Origin: Fundidesulfovibrio magnetotacticus
GTDB lineage: Bacteria > Desulfobacterota > Desulfovibrionia > Desulfovibrionales > Desulfovibrionaceae
Assembly: GCF_013019105.1 (NCBI RefSeq)
Contig: NZ_BLTE01000001.1
Span: forward strand, 558,001-622,000
Direction of reading: 5' to 3'
DNA: 64,000 bases
The position numbers and the translations under genes were made by a program. The notes below the pieces were generated by a model that worked only from the letters and a program-made list of their open reading frames with translations, was not told the DNA's origin and made no database searches. Positions 35,255-43,380 of the stretch are shown here, piece after piece. Position 1 is the stretch's first letter. Every line of letters begins with the position of its first letter.

Positions 35255-35958
35255 GCGAGTTCGACAGGTCCGCCTCCAGTTACGGCCAAGTGGTCGGCCA
35301 GGCCGTGGCCTTCAGCGGCCAGGAGCACGCCTTCTTCCTGCGCGTCAAGGCGGACATCCTGGCCGGAATGCTCGCGCGCCAGGGCCTGGCCGGACGCGCC
35401 ACGATGCTGGACGTGGGCTGCGGCGTCGGCCTTATGGACGCCATGCTTGGGCCCCACTGCGGATCTCTGACCGGCGTGGACGTCTCCAGCGCCTCGCTGG
35501 ACATGGCCCGGACCAATTGCCCCGACGGCGACTTCCGGCACTACGACGGCCAACGTCTCCCCTTCCCGGAGCAGACGTTCGACCTGACCTTCACGGTCTG
35601 CGTGATGCACCACGTGCCCCCCGCCGACTGGCCCGGCTTCGTGCGGGAGATGGCCCGCGTGACCCGTCCGGGGGGATTGGTGGTGGTCATGGAGCACAAC
35701 CCCTACAACCCGTTGACGCGTTATGTGGTCTCCCGGGTGCCCTTCGACAAGGATGCGGTGCTCCTGCGGCCGGGACGGACGCGCGCCCTGCTGCGCGAAG
35801 CCTGTCTGGAGCGCCTGGAAGTTCGCCACTTCCTGTTCACGCCCCTGGGACACGCCCTGGCAAGACGCTTCGACAACCTGCTCGCCTGGCTGCCCCTGGG
35901 CGCGCAATACCTGGCCTGCGGCCGGGTTCCGGCCTCGGGAGCGACCGGTGCGAAATGA
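35251..35958 (+). CDS. Class I SAM-dependent methyltransferase
   Basis: A 235-residue cytosolic protein with the SAM motif LDVGCGVGLMDAML, an acidic post-II residue in TGVDVSSASL, and PFPEQTFDLTFTVCVMHHVP. It resembles the Methyltransf_11 group. GTG start overlapping the GT2 stop; its own stop overlaps the ylxP start (ATGA). It is the last gene of the cassette, and likely methylates the sugar or lipid product. Confidence 0.9.
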   Translation: MSEFDRSASSYGQVVGQAVAFSGQEHAFFLRVKADILAGMLARQGLAGRATMLDVGCGVGLMDAMLGPHCGSLTGVDVSSASLDMARTNCPDGDFRHYDGQRLPFPEQTFDLTFTVCVMHHVPPADWPGFVREMARVTRPGGLVVVMEHNPYNPLTRYVVSRVPFDKDAVLLRPGRTRALLREACLERLEVRHFLFTPLGHALARRFDNLLAWLPLGAQYLACGRVPASGATGAK

Positions 35959-36242
35959 TCGTCGGCGTGCTCACCCTGGAATTCCGCCTGCACGGCAACG
36001 ACTCCCTCAAGGGAAAACGCAGCGTGGCCCAGCGGCTCAAGATGAAGCTGCGCAACAAATTCAACGTGGCCGTGAGCGAGATCGCCCACCAGGACATGCT
36101 GGACACCCTGGCCCTGGGAGTGGTCACCGTGAGCCCGGACGCCAAGCACGCTCAGGGGCTTCTGCAAAAAGCACTGAACATGGTGGTTGCCGCCGACGAG
36201 GCGGAACTTATCTATGACGACATCGAGTTGATCGGCCCATGA
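35955..36242 (+). CDS. ylxP: YlxP/DUF503 protein
   Basis: A 95-residue protein with the DUF503 pattern (MIVGVLTLEFRLHGNDSLKG, KRSVAQRLKMKLRNKFNVAV, EIAHQDMLDTLALGVVTV). It is normally found between infB and rbfA, where it also sits here after the cassette. The ATG overlaps the methyltransferase stop. Small dimeric protein of uncertain role in ribosome function. Confidence 0.93.
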   Translation: MIVGVLTLEFRLHGNDSLKGKRSVAQRLKMKLRNKFNVAVSEIAHQDMLDTLALGVVTVSPDAKHAQGLLQKALNMVVAADEAELIYDDIELIGP

Positions 36243-36295
36243 TGAGCCCCTCGCTCCGCCACGGACCGGCCTGCCGCCGCCCCAACATCTAAGAA

Positions 36296-36339
36296 GGGAT
36301 TCCAAAGGGCGAAACCCTTTGGCCGCCGGAGGCTTCTCC
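36296..36339 (+). repeat. Palindromic intergenic repeat, copy A
   Basis: CCAAAGGG (36302-36309), loop CGAAA, CCCTTTGG (36315-36322), then CCGCCGGAGGCTTC. It lies between ylxP and rbfA. A relative lies at 39030-39078. It resembles the short hairpin repeats scattered in Desulfovibrio genomes. Confidence 0.75.
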
Positions 36340-36370
36340 CACGAAGCCCCTCGCCCGCAAGGATACGATC

Positions 36371-36715
36371 ATGCCCCGCAACAACGAAGGCCCCTCGCGG
36401 CGCTCCATGCGCCTGGCCGACCAGATCATGCGCGACCTGGCCTCCCTCCTGGCCATGGAACTGGCCGATCCCCGGCTGGAACTCGTGACCATCAGCGGCG
36501 TCCGCCTCAACTCGGACCTCTCCGTGGCCACGGTCTACTACACCATGCACGGCGACGCCGAGCGCTTCAAGGCGGCCGAGTCCGCGCTGTATCAGGCACG
36601 GGGCCTCATGCGCTCGCGCCTGGCCAAGGGGCTCAACTCCAAGTTCGTGCCGGAGCTGCGCTTCGCGCGCGACGAGTTCCTGGAAACCATGGTCTACGGA
36701 CAGCCCCATGCGTGA
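36371..36715 (+). CDS. rbfA: 30S ribosome-binding factor RbfA
   Basis: A 114-residue KH-fold protein for 16S 5'-end maturation. SMRLADQIMRDLASLLAMEL, DPRLELVTISGVRLNSDLSV and VPELRFARDEF are diagnostic. AAGGA stands before the ATG. It overlaps the next gene by 8 bases. Confidence 0.96.
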   Translation: MPRNNEGPSRRSMRLADQIMRDLASLLAMELADPRLELVTISGVRLNSDLSVATVYYTMHGDAERFKAAESALYQARGLMRSRLAKGLNSKFVPELRFARDEFLETMVYGQPHA

Positions 36716-37673
36716 CGTGCTCGACGCCCTGCGCACAGGCTCGCGCTTCCTTGTGGCCTCCCACGCCAGCCCCGACGGCGACGCCATCGGGGCCATGGCC
36801 GCCATGGGCCACCTGCTCAAGGCCCTGGGCAAGGAGGCCGTGCTCTACAACGTCTCCGGACTGCCCGAACACCTGGCCTGGCTGCCCATGCCCGGCCCCG
36901 TGCACGCCGAACTGCCCCGCGACCTGGCCTCCGGCGGCTTCGACTGGATCGTGGCCCTGGACTGCGGCGACGACCGCCGCGCCGGAAAGGCCCTCCAGCA
37001 GGCCATGGCCGAGCGCCCCACCCTGGTGATCGACCATCACATCGACAACCCCCGCTGGGGCCGCGTCAACTGGGTGGAGACCGACCGCTCCTCCACCTGC
37101 GAGATGGTGGCCGTCCTGACCGACGCCCTGGGCGTGGAGCTCTCCGGCCCCCTGGGCCAGGCCGTGTACCTGGGCGTGGCCACGGACACCGGGCACTTCC
37201 GCTTCGAGAACGCGAGCCCGCGCTCCATGGAGCTGGCCGCTCGCCTGGCGCGCCTGGGCCTGGACGTGGCGGGGATCAACGAGCGCATCGAGAACCAGTG
37301 GAGTCTGGCGCGTTTCCGGCTCTGGAGCGAAGTTCTCGGGGGTCTTTCGCTCTCTTTTGGTGGACAACTGGGGGTCATCCGCATTACGAGCGATCAGCTT
37401 TCCAGGTTGGGAGCCACAGCGGCCGACACGGACGGGCTCACGAACTTCGTGCTGCGCATCCGTGGATGCCGGGTCGCCCTGTCCCTGCGCGAGGACGGCG
37501 AGGGTTCCGTGAAGCTTTCGTTGCGCTCCGTGGCCGGGGTGAACATCCAGCCCGTGGCCGCCGCCTTCGGCGGAGGCGGGCACAAGGGCGCGGCGGGCGC
37601 CACCCTGGAAGGCGGCATCGGAGAGATCGAACCTCGCGTGGTTGAAGCCCTGAGCGGCGTGCTCGGGTCCTGA
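36708..37673 (+). CDS. nrnA: DHH-family phosphoesterase (NrnA-like oligoribonuclease/pAp phosphatase)
   Basis: A 321-residue Mn-dependent enzyme with motif I HASPDGDAIGAMAAM, LDCGDD, the DHH motif VIDHHIDN, GVATDTGHFRFENAS, and the C-terminal DHHA1 domain with GGGGHKGAAGATLEGG. Members degrade nanoRNA and 3'-phosphoadenosine 5'-phosphate. In sulfate reducers pAp turnover is less expected, so nanoRNA is the likelier substrate (inference). Located between rbfA and truB, a common arrangement. Confidence 0.93.
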   Translation: MRDVLDALRTGSRFLVASHASPDGDAIGAMAAMGHLLKALGKEAVLYNVSGLPEHLAWLPMPGPVHAELPRDLASGGFDWIVALDCGDDRRAGKALQQAMAERPTLVIDHHIDNPRWGRVNWVETDRSSTCEMVAVLTDALGVELSGPLGQAVYLGVATDTGHFRFENASPRSMELAARLARLGLDVAGINERIENQWSLARFRLWSEVLGGLSLSFGGQLGVIRITSDQLSRLGATAADTDGLTNFVLRIRGCRVALSLREDGEGSVKLSLRSVAGVNIQPVAAAFGGGGHKGAAGATLEGGIGEIEPRVVEALSGVLGS

Positions 37674-37711
37674 AACCGCGACAAGCCTTTCGCACCGGGA
37701 TTTCCTGCATC

Positions 37712-38635
37712 GTGACCGATTCGCCTTCCTCCCCGCGTCCCCCCCAGCAGCACGGCGTGCTGGTGCTGGACAAGCCCAAGGGACCCACGTCGGCGCGCTG
37801 CCTTGAAGTGATCAAGCGCCGCCTGGGCCAGAAGAAGATCGGCCACGCCGGAACCCTGGACCCCATGGCCACCGGAGTGCTGGTGGTCTGCCTGGGCGAG
37901 GCCACCAAGCTGGCGGGCTACCTCACCGAGGGTTTCAAGGTCTACACGGGCCACCTGCGCCTGGGCCAGACCACCGACACCTTCGACGCCGAGGGCCGCG
38001 TCACGGCCGAGGCTCCCTGGGAGCACGTCTCCCCCGAGGCCGCCCGGGACGCCGTGCGGGCCTGGATGGAAAAGACCACCCAGGAGATTCCGCCCTACTC
38101 CGCCGTGAAGGTGGACGGCCAGCGCCTCTACAAGCTGGCCCGGGAGGGGCGGGATGTGCCGGAGGTGATCAAGCCGGTGCGAGTTTTCGACGCGGAAACG
38201 CTCCATGTGGAGCTTCCGCTGATCCATTTCCGGGTGAAAGTGAGTCCCGGCGCCTACGTACGCTCCCTGGTCCACAGCCTGGGGACGCGACTGGGTTGCG
38301 GGGCTCACCTGACCGAACTCACCCGGGAAACCAGCCATCCCTTCGGGCTCTCCGAGGCCGTCTCCCTGGACGACCTCGTGGACAACCCGGACCGGCTGGC
38401 CGAACGGCTGATCCCCCTGGAGAAGGCCCTGCCCCACTGGCCCCGCCTGGCGCTTTCCGAAGCCCAGGCCCGGGCGGTGCGAGACGGCAAGCGCCTGCCC
38501 CTGGAGGATCTGCCCGGACCGGAGACGCGGGCGGTGCTCGTGACCCCGGACGGCCTGCCGGTGGCCCTGGCCGAACCCCAGGACCTGGATGGCGCGAGGC
38601 GCTGGGCCATACTGCGCGGGCTCAACCCCGCATGA
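37712..38635 (+). CDS. truB: tRNA pseudouridine-55 synthase TruB
   Basis: A 307-residue enzyme. [19 protein letters not shown] and [20 protein letters not shown] contain the catalytic Asp. [18 protein letters not shown] and the C-terminal PUA-like part follow. GTG start with a weak ribosome binding site. Places pseudouridine in the T-loop of tRNAs. Confidence 0.97.
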   Translation: MTDSPSSPRPPQQHGVLVLDKPKGPTSARCLEVIKRRLGQKKIGHAGTLDPMATGVLVVCLGEATKLAGYLTEGFKVYTGHLRLGQTTDTFDAEGRVTAEAPWEHVSPEAARDAVRAWMEKTTQEIPPYSAVKVDGQRLYKLAREGRDVPEVIKPVRVFDAETLHVELPLIHFRVKVSPGAYVRSLVHSLGTRLGCGAHLTELTRETSHPFGLSEAVSLDDLVDNPDRLAERLIPLEKALPHWPRLALSEAQARAVRDGKRLPLEDLPGPETRAVLVTPDGLPVALAEPQDLDGARRWAILRGLNPA

Positions 38636-38684
38636 GGCCCACGGCAATCGTGCCCCCCCAACGAGACAAACGGAGGATACCGCT

Positions 38685-38954
38685 GTGGTCATGAACGCTG
38701 ACGACAAGCTCAAGGTGATCGAGGAGTACAAGACCCACGAGGGAGACACCGGCTCCCCCGAGGTGCAGGTGGCCCTGCTGACCAGCCGCATCACGTACCT
38801 GACCGACCATTTCAAAGCCCACGCCAAGGACTACCACTCCCGCACGGGCCTGCTGAAGCTGGTGGGCCAGCGCCGCAAGCTGCTCAATTACCTGAAGAAC
38901 AAGGACGTCAACCGCTACCGCACGCTCATCGCGCGCCTGGGCATCCGCAAATAG
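38685..38954 (+). CDS. rpsO: Ribosomal protein S15
   Basis: 89 residues, the standard length. [40 protein letters not shown] and [16 protein letters not shown] are typical. The start is the GTG at 38685, which sits 8 nt behind GGAGG and gives the usual length; the ATG two codons later is 14 nt away. Binds 16S rRNA. Order rpsO-pnp as in most bacteria. Confidence 0.97.
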   Translation: MVMNADDKLKVIEEYKTHEGDTGSPEVQVALLTSRITYLTDHFKAHAKDYHSRTGLLKLVGQRRKLLNYLKNKDVNRYRTLIARLGIRK

Positions 38955-38963
38955 CGCTGCTCC

Positions 38964-38994
38964 CCGGCCGGCCCGGACCTCCCGGGCCGGCCGG
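38964..38994 (+). terminator. Strong hairpin after rpsO
   Basis: 13-bp perfect arms CCGGCCGGCCCGG / CCGGGCCGGCCGG with a 5-nt loop, followed by ATTCCT rather than a T-run. It may partly terminate transcription, protect the rpsO mRNA end, or be a processing site as in the rpsO-pnp region of E. coli. Confidence 0.6.
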
Positions 38995-39029
38995 ATTCCT
39001 CCATCCCCCACGGGCCGCGCGGTCCGCCT

Positions 39030-39078
39030 AGGGGTCCCGGAGGGCGTAACCCCCTGCCTGCCGAGGCTTCCAGCGAGA
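39030..39078 (+). repeat. Palindromic intergenic repeat, copy B
   Basis: GGGTCCCGGAGGGCGTAACC, then CCCTGCCTGCCGAGGCTTCC. Same plan as 36296-36339: a G-run/C-run hairpin with a CGNAA loop, then a GCC..CCG(G)AGGCTTC tail, but the stem is less perfect. In the rpsO-pnp spacer. Confidence 0.6.
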
Positions 39079-39221
39079 AGCAGCGGCAACCGACTGATGC
39101 AGGCCGACCCCGAACGTCGTTCGCGCGCCAGGGCCCGGGAGCCCCGGTTCCCGGCCCCCGGCGCGCACATCACGTTCCGGGAAGGCCCCCCCGAAACCAT
39201 CTACAACTACGAGGTCATTCT

Positions 39222-41450
39222 ATGGGTCTTCTCGACAAAGCCATCAGGCTCGAACGCACCGTGGGCTCCAACGCCATCATGATGGAAACCGGCCGCATGG
39301 CCAACCAGGCCGACGGCTCCGTGTGGGTGCAGTGCGGCGGCACCGTGGTGCTCGTCACCGTGTGTTCCCAGTCCCTGGAGTTCGACAAGGGCTTCTTCCC
39401 GCTCACCGTCGAATACCAGGAAAAGCTCTACGCCGCGGGCCGCATCCCCGGCTCCTACTTCCGCCGCGAAGTGGGCCGCCCCTCCGAGCGCGAGGTCACC
39501 GTGGCCCGGCTCATCGACCGCCCCCATCGCCCGCTCTTCCCCAAGGGCTTCCGCGACGAGGTGCAGATCATCGCCACCGTGCTCTCCGCCGACGGCATCA
39601 ACGACCCCGACGTCCTGGCCGTGAACGGCGCTTCGGCCGCGCTGCACATCTCCAGCGTGCCCTTCATGGGCCCCATCGCGGCCGGACGCGTGGGCCGCAT
39701 CGACGGACAGTTCGTGCTCAACCCGCCCTACCAGATCAGCGCCGATCAGACCGATCTGAACATCTTCATCGCCGCCTCCCGCGACGCCGTGGTGATGGTG
39801 GAGGGCGGGGGCAACTTCGTCTCCGAGGAGCTCATCGCCGAGGCCCTTGAGTGGGGCCACCAGCAGATCATCCCCCTTATCGACATGCAGGAGGAGCTGC
39901 GCGAAAAGGCCGGCAAGGCCAAGATGGCCTTCACCCCCCCCGTGGAGAACGAGGCCCTCAAGGCCGTGGTGGCCCAGGCCGCCCAGGGAGGCCTGGAGGC
40001 CGCCCTCTCCATCATCGACAAGATGGAGCGCCGCGCCGCCCGCAAGGCCCTGCGCACCCAGGTGGTGGAGGCCGTGAAGGCCGCCTTCCCCGAGGAGCCC
40101 GCCCTGGCCGGCAAGGCCGCCGAGATGCTCGAAGGCATGGAGAAGAAGTTCATGCGCCAGCGCATCAAGGATACCGGCGTGCGCATCGACACCCGCGACA
40201 CCAAGACCGTGCGCCCCATCGAGATCGAGGTGTCCATGCTGCCGCGCACCCACGGCTCCTGCCTCTTCGCGCGCGGCGAGACCAAGGCCCTCTGCGTGGC
40301 CACCCTGGGCTCCACCGGCGACGAGCAGCGCATCGAAACCCTGGCGGGCGAATCCTCCAAGCGCTTCATGCTTCACTACAACTTCCCGCCCTACTGCGTG
40401 GGCGAGGTGAAGCCCCTGCGCGGCCCCTCGCGCCGCGAGATCGGCCACGGCCTCCTGGCCGAGCGCTCCATCGCCCCGGTGCTCCCCGCGCCCGGCGAGT
40501 TCCCCTTCACCCTGCGCATCATCTCCGAGGTGATGGAGTCCAACGGCTCCTCCTCCATGGCCACGGTGTGCGGCGGCTCCCTGGCCCTCATGGACGCGGG
40601 CGTGCCCATCAAGGCCCCCGTGGCCGGCGTGGCCATGGGCCTGATCAAGGAAGACGACCAGTTCATCGTGCTCACGGACATCCTCGGCGACGAGGACGCC
40701 ATGGGAGACATGGACTTCAAGGTTGCCGGCACCGCCGAGGGCGTCACCGGCATCCAGATGGACATCAAGATCACCGGCATCCCCCAGAACGTGATGCGCC
40801 AGGCCCTGGAACAGGCCCGCGAGTCGCGCCTGCACATCCTGGGCAAGATGAACGAGACCCTGGCCGCGCCGCGCACTGAGCTCTCGCCCTACGCGCCCCA
40901 GCTCACCGTGGTGGAGATCAACCCCGAAAAGATCCGCGAAGTGATCGGACCTGGCGGCAAGGTGATCAAGGCCATCACCGCATCCACCGGGGCCTCCATC
41001 GACATCGACGACTCGGGCAAAATCTCCATCTTCGCCCCCACCCAGGAGGCCATGGAGCGCGCCAAGGAAATGGTGCTCTTCTACGACCAGAAGGCCGACG
41101 TGGGCCGCAACTACCAGGGCAAGGTGAAGAAGATCATCGACTGCGGCGCGGTTGTGGAGATCCTGCCCGGCCTGGAAGGCCTGGTGCACGTCTCCCAGCT
41201 GGACATCGGCCGCGTGGAGAACGTCACCGACGCCGTGGCCATGGGCCAGGACCTGGAAGTGAAGGTGATCGCCGTGGAGCCCAACGGCCGCGTGCGCCTC
41301 TCGCGCAAGGCCGTGCTGCTTGAAGAGCAGGGCGAAACCATCGACCTCAACGACTTCGCGGCGCCCTCGCGCCCGCGCGGCGACCGTGACAGCCGCGGCG
41401 GCGACCGCCGGGGTGGCGACCGCGGCGGCCGCGACCGGGGCCGCCGCTAG
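39222..41450 (+). CDS. pnp: Polynucleotide phosphorylase
   Basis: A 742-residue 3'-5' phosphorolytic exoribonuclease. Two RNase PH domains (RPLFPKGFRDEVQIIATVLS in the first; GTAEGVTGIQMDIKITGI in the second), KH domain (IREVIGPGGKVIKAITASTG) and S1 domain (YQGKVKKIIDCGAVVEILPG). The last about 25 residues are an Arg/Gly/Asp-rich tail not present in E. coli, probably RNA-binding. Last gene of the operon, followed by a strong terminator. Confidence 0.98.
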   Translation: MGLLDKAIRLERTVGSNAIMMETGRMANQADGSVWVQCGGTVVLVTVCSQSLEFDKGFFPLTVEYQEKLYAAGRIPGSYFRREVGRPSEREVTVARLIDRPHRPLFPKGFRDEVQIIATVLSADGINDPDVLAVNGASAALHISSVPFMGPIAAGRVGRIDGQFVLNPPYQISADQTDLNIFIAASRDAVVMVEGGGNFVSEELIAEALEWGHQQIIPLIDMQEELREKAGKAKMAFTPPVENEALKAVVAQAAQGGLEAALSIIDKMERRAARKALRTQVVEAVKAAFPEEPALAGKAAEMLEGMEKKFMRQRIKDTGVRIDTRDTKTVRPIEIEVSMLPRTHGSCLFARGETKALCVATLGSTGDEQRIETLAGESSKRFMLHYNFPPYCVGEVKPLRGPSRREIGHGLLAERSIAPVLPAPGEFPFTLRIISEVMESNGSSSMATVCGGSLALMDAGVPIKAPVAGVAMGLIKEDDQFIVLTDILGDEDAMGDMDFKVAGTAEGVTGIQMDIKITGIPQNVMRQALEQARESRLHILGKMNETLAAPRTELSPYAPQLTVVEINPEKIREVIGPGGKVIKAITASTGASIDIDDSGKISIFAPTQEAMERAKEMVLFYDQKADVGRNYQGKVKKIIDCGAVVEILPGLEGLVHVSQLDIGRVENVTDAVAMGQDLEVKVIAVEPNGRVRLSRKAVLLEEQGETIDLNDFAAPSRPRGDRDSRGGDRRGGDRGGRDRGRR

Positions 41451-41482
41451 GCGACCCGAGGCCGGATACGGATAGATACGAA

Positions 41483-41506
41483 GGGGGGCGAAAGCCCCCC
41501 CTTTTT
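41483..41506 (+). terminator. Rho-independent terminator after pnp
   Basis: GGGGGGC - GAAA - GCCCCCC followed by C and TTTTT. Closes the rimP-pnp operon. Confidence 0.95.
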
Positions 41507-41580
41507 GTATTACTTCTTCCCCCGGGTTCGGGTTGGGCTAGGCAGCCACCTGCTTCCAACTGGAGGAGTGCGGGGACAGG

Positions 41581-42153
41581 CTACAGCTTCTTCATTTCTT
41601 TATTTTTCTTTTGTTGCCCCTCAAGCTTTGACAATTCTTTGGAGTCATACTCTACTCCTGATTCAATCTCAAAGTTATTTCCAGAGATATAAGCTATAAT
41701 TCTTGTGCTTTTTGTTTCCCACTGGACATACTCTGAATATCCACCAGTAGCTATTGCCATACCAATTTCACTTGGCCGCCCCTTGTAAAGTGAATTTTTC
41801 CAGAGCTTGTCATGCTTATTAGGCTTGCCATACTTTTCTGTCAAGGAACTGACGAGCGGCTGAAACGATTCATAATACTTGTTGCTTTTATTTGTAAAAA
41901 CCTTGAGCAGCGTGTACCTTGCTCTCGTTAGTTTGTCGTCGGTAAAGTAATACACCAGAAGTGTTTCTTCATCGAGAATTTCCGTCAAATACCCAACCCG
42001 CCCAGAGTCTTCTTTGAATACACTTCCATGTTCAGTGGACATCACCTCGGACTTTGACATCCCCCATTTTACGCCTCTAAAGTCCATCTCCTCTGCGTAT
42101 GCCATGGTGGCGATGAACAACACAAGGACAATTACGAATGCACTATTTTTCAT
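41581..42153 (-). CDS. Small secreted protein of unknown function in an AT-rich islet
   Basis: A 190-residue protein with a signal peptide (MKNSAFVIVLVLFIATMAYA). The mature part opens MDFRGVKWGMSKSEVMSTE, a pattern seen in small exported proteins of uncertain function, continues with beta-rich sequence, and ends in a Lys-rich tail. The ATG at 42151-42153 is set by GGAGG 5-6 nt upstream. Base composition is clearly lower in G+C than all neighbours, with A/T-ending codons, which suggests horizontal transfer. It stands alone, convergent with pnp. Confidence 0.7.
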   Translation of the reverse strand: MKNSAFVIVLVLFIATMAYAEEMDFRGVKWGMSKSEVMSTEHGSVFKEDSGRVGYLTEILDEETLLVYYFTDDKLTRARYTLLKVFTNKSNKYYESFQPLVSSLTEKYGKPNKHDKLWKNSLYKGRPSEIGMAIATGGYSEYVQWETKSTRIIAYISGNNFEIESGVEYDSKELSKLEGQQKKNKEMKKL

Positions 42154-42597
42154 ACAATCCTCCATACTTTCTCTCGGAAATACCGCCACCACGGCTGTCT
42201 TGGCAACAGAATCCAAAGCCCCATGCAACATCGCTGTCAACAATTGATATCATACGACTTAATTCAAACACTTAGCTATCCCCATAGGGGCATCACTGCA
42301 CAAACAGCCTCTTGTTTATCCCTGTTCTACTCCTCTCGCTGAATGTTTCTGACAGTGCATCCTTGATCTTTTCCCATTGATCATCTGAAAAATGGATGCC
42401 GCCGTCACATGCATTCTTCCTTTGCATATCAAAGACTCGGGCATTACAACCCACACCGCGTCCTGAACATTCACCAAATTCTGAGAGCATATCATCCTCA
42501 CGTCCTTGACAGCGGACACGGTTTTGTCATGATTCCGCGATACTGTTCACGCAGGACGCCGGGCGCATGGGCTCCCGCGACGCCGTACGGAGGAGCC
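42154..42597. other. AT-rich spacer around a small candidate gene
   Basis: About 440 bases of lower G+C. Minus strand has TTGACA (near 42240) upstream of the secreted-protein gene but no good -10 box at the right distance. Apart from the 65-codon frame at 42293-42490 I see nothing else that can be supported. Confidence 0.4.
42293..42490 (-). CDS. Candidate small protein of unknown function
   Basis: 65 codons from an ATG with GAGG 5-6 nt upstream. It has three cysteines in the N-terminal half and an amphipathic segment HFSDDQWEKIKDALSETF. The codon use is AT-rich like the secreted-protein gene downstream on the same strand. It may be a real small gene or a remnant of a transferred gene. No family recognised. 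Confidence 0.35.
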   Translation of the reverse strand: MLSEFGECSGRGVGCNARVFDMQRKNACDGGIHFSDDQWEKIKDALSETFSERSRTGINKRLFVQ

Positions 42598-43359
42598 ATG
42601 CTGCTCAAGGACAAGACGCTCATCATCACCGGAGCCTCCATGGGCGTGGGCCGGGCCCTGGCCGAGGCCCTTGCCGTGCTGGGCTCGCGCCTGGTGCTCA
42701 ATGCGCGCGGGGCGGAAGACCTGGAGGACGCCTGGCACGCCTGCGACATGGTGGGCGCGCAGGCGGTTGCCGTGCCCGGCGACGCCTCCAAGGCCACCAC
42801 GGCGCGCGCCCTGCTGGAGGCGGCCCAGTCCCTGGGCGATTTCGTGGGCTTCGTGCACTGCGCGGGCGTGCTCAACCCGGGCCCCCACGTCTGGGAGATG
42901 GACTGCGCGGGCTTCGACGAGGTGTTCTCCTCCAACGTGAAGGGCGGCTGGATTCTGGCCCGGCACTGCGTGCCTGTGCTGCGCAAGGCGGGCTCCGGGC
43001 TGGCGGTGTTCGTGGGGTCGGGAGCGGCGTCGGTGGTGCAGCCCGGAATGGGGCTCTACTGCGCGGCCAAGGCCGCCGAGGAGCACCTCTGCCGCCAGCT
43101 GGCCGCCGAGGCCCCGTGGCTCACCTGCTTCGTCTACAGGCCGGGGCTGGTGGACACGCGCATGCAGCACCAGGCCCGCAACGCCCTGGGCGGCGGCGCC
43201 GAAGCCCTGCGCGCTCTTTTCCGCCCCTGGAAGGAGCGCGGACGCCTGATCATGCCCGAAGAGTCGGCCATGGGGCTCATGCGCCTGCTCCTGGGCGAGT
43301 GGAAAGACCTCTCGGGCCACACCTTCGACATGCGCGACAGCGACGCCCCGGTGTTTTAA
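42598..43359 (+). CDS. Short-chain dehydrogenase/reductase
   Basis: A 253-residue NAD(P)-dependent oxidoreductase. Cofactor loop TGASMGVGRALAEAL (12-26), CAGVLN in place of NNAG, catalytic Ser in FVGSGAASVV, Tyr-Lys in YCAAK (Y-x3-K) and RPGLVDT. GGAGGAG before the ATG. Substrate unknown; it stands alone, convergent with the lipoprotein gene. Confidence 0.9.
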   Translation: MLLKDKTLIITGASMGVGRALAEALAVLGSRLVLNARGAEDLEDAWHACDMVGAQAVAVPGDASKATTARALLEAAQSLGDFVGFVHCAGVLNPGPHVWEMDCAGFDEVFSSNVKGGWILARHCVPVLRKAGSGLAVFVGSGAASVVQPGMGLYCAAKAAEEHLCRQLAAEAPWLTCFVYRPGLVDTRMQHQARNALGGGAEALRALFRPWKERGRLIMPEESAMGLMRLLLGEWKDLSGHTFDMRDSDAPVF

Positions 43360-43380
43360 GGCGCGCCCGGGCGCTCCACG

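Noticed and set aside
42360-42430. Transposase remnant (segment HFSDDQWEKIKDAL)
   Set aside because: Superficial resemblance only; no terminal inverted repeats, target duplications or DDE motif nearby.
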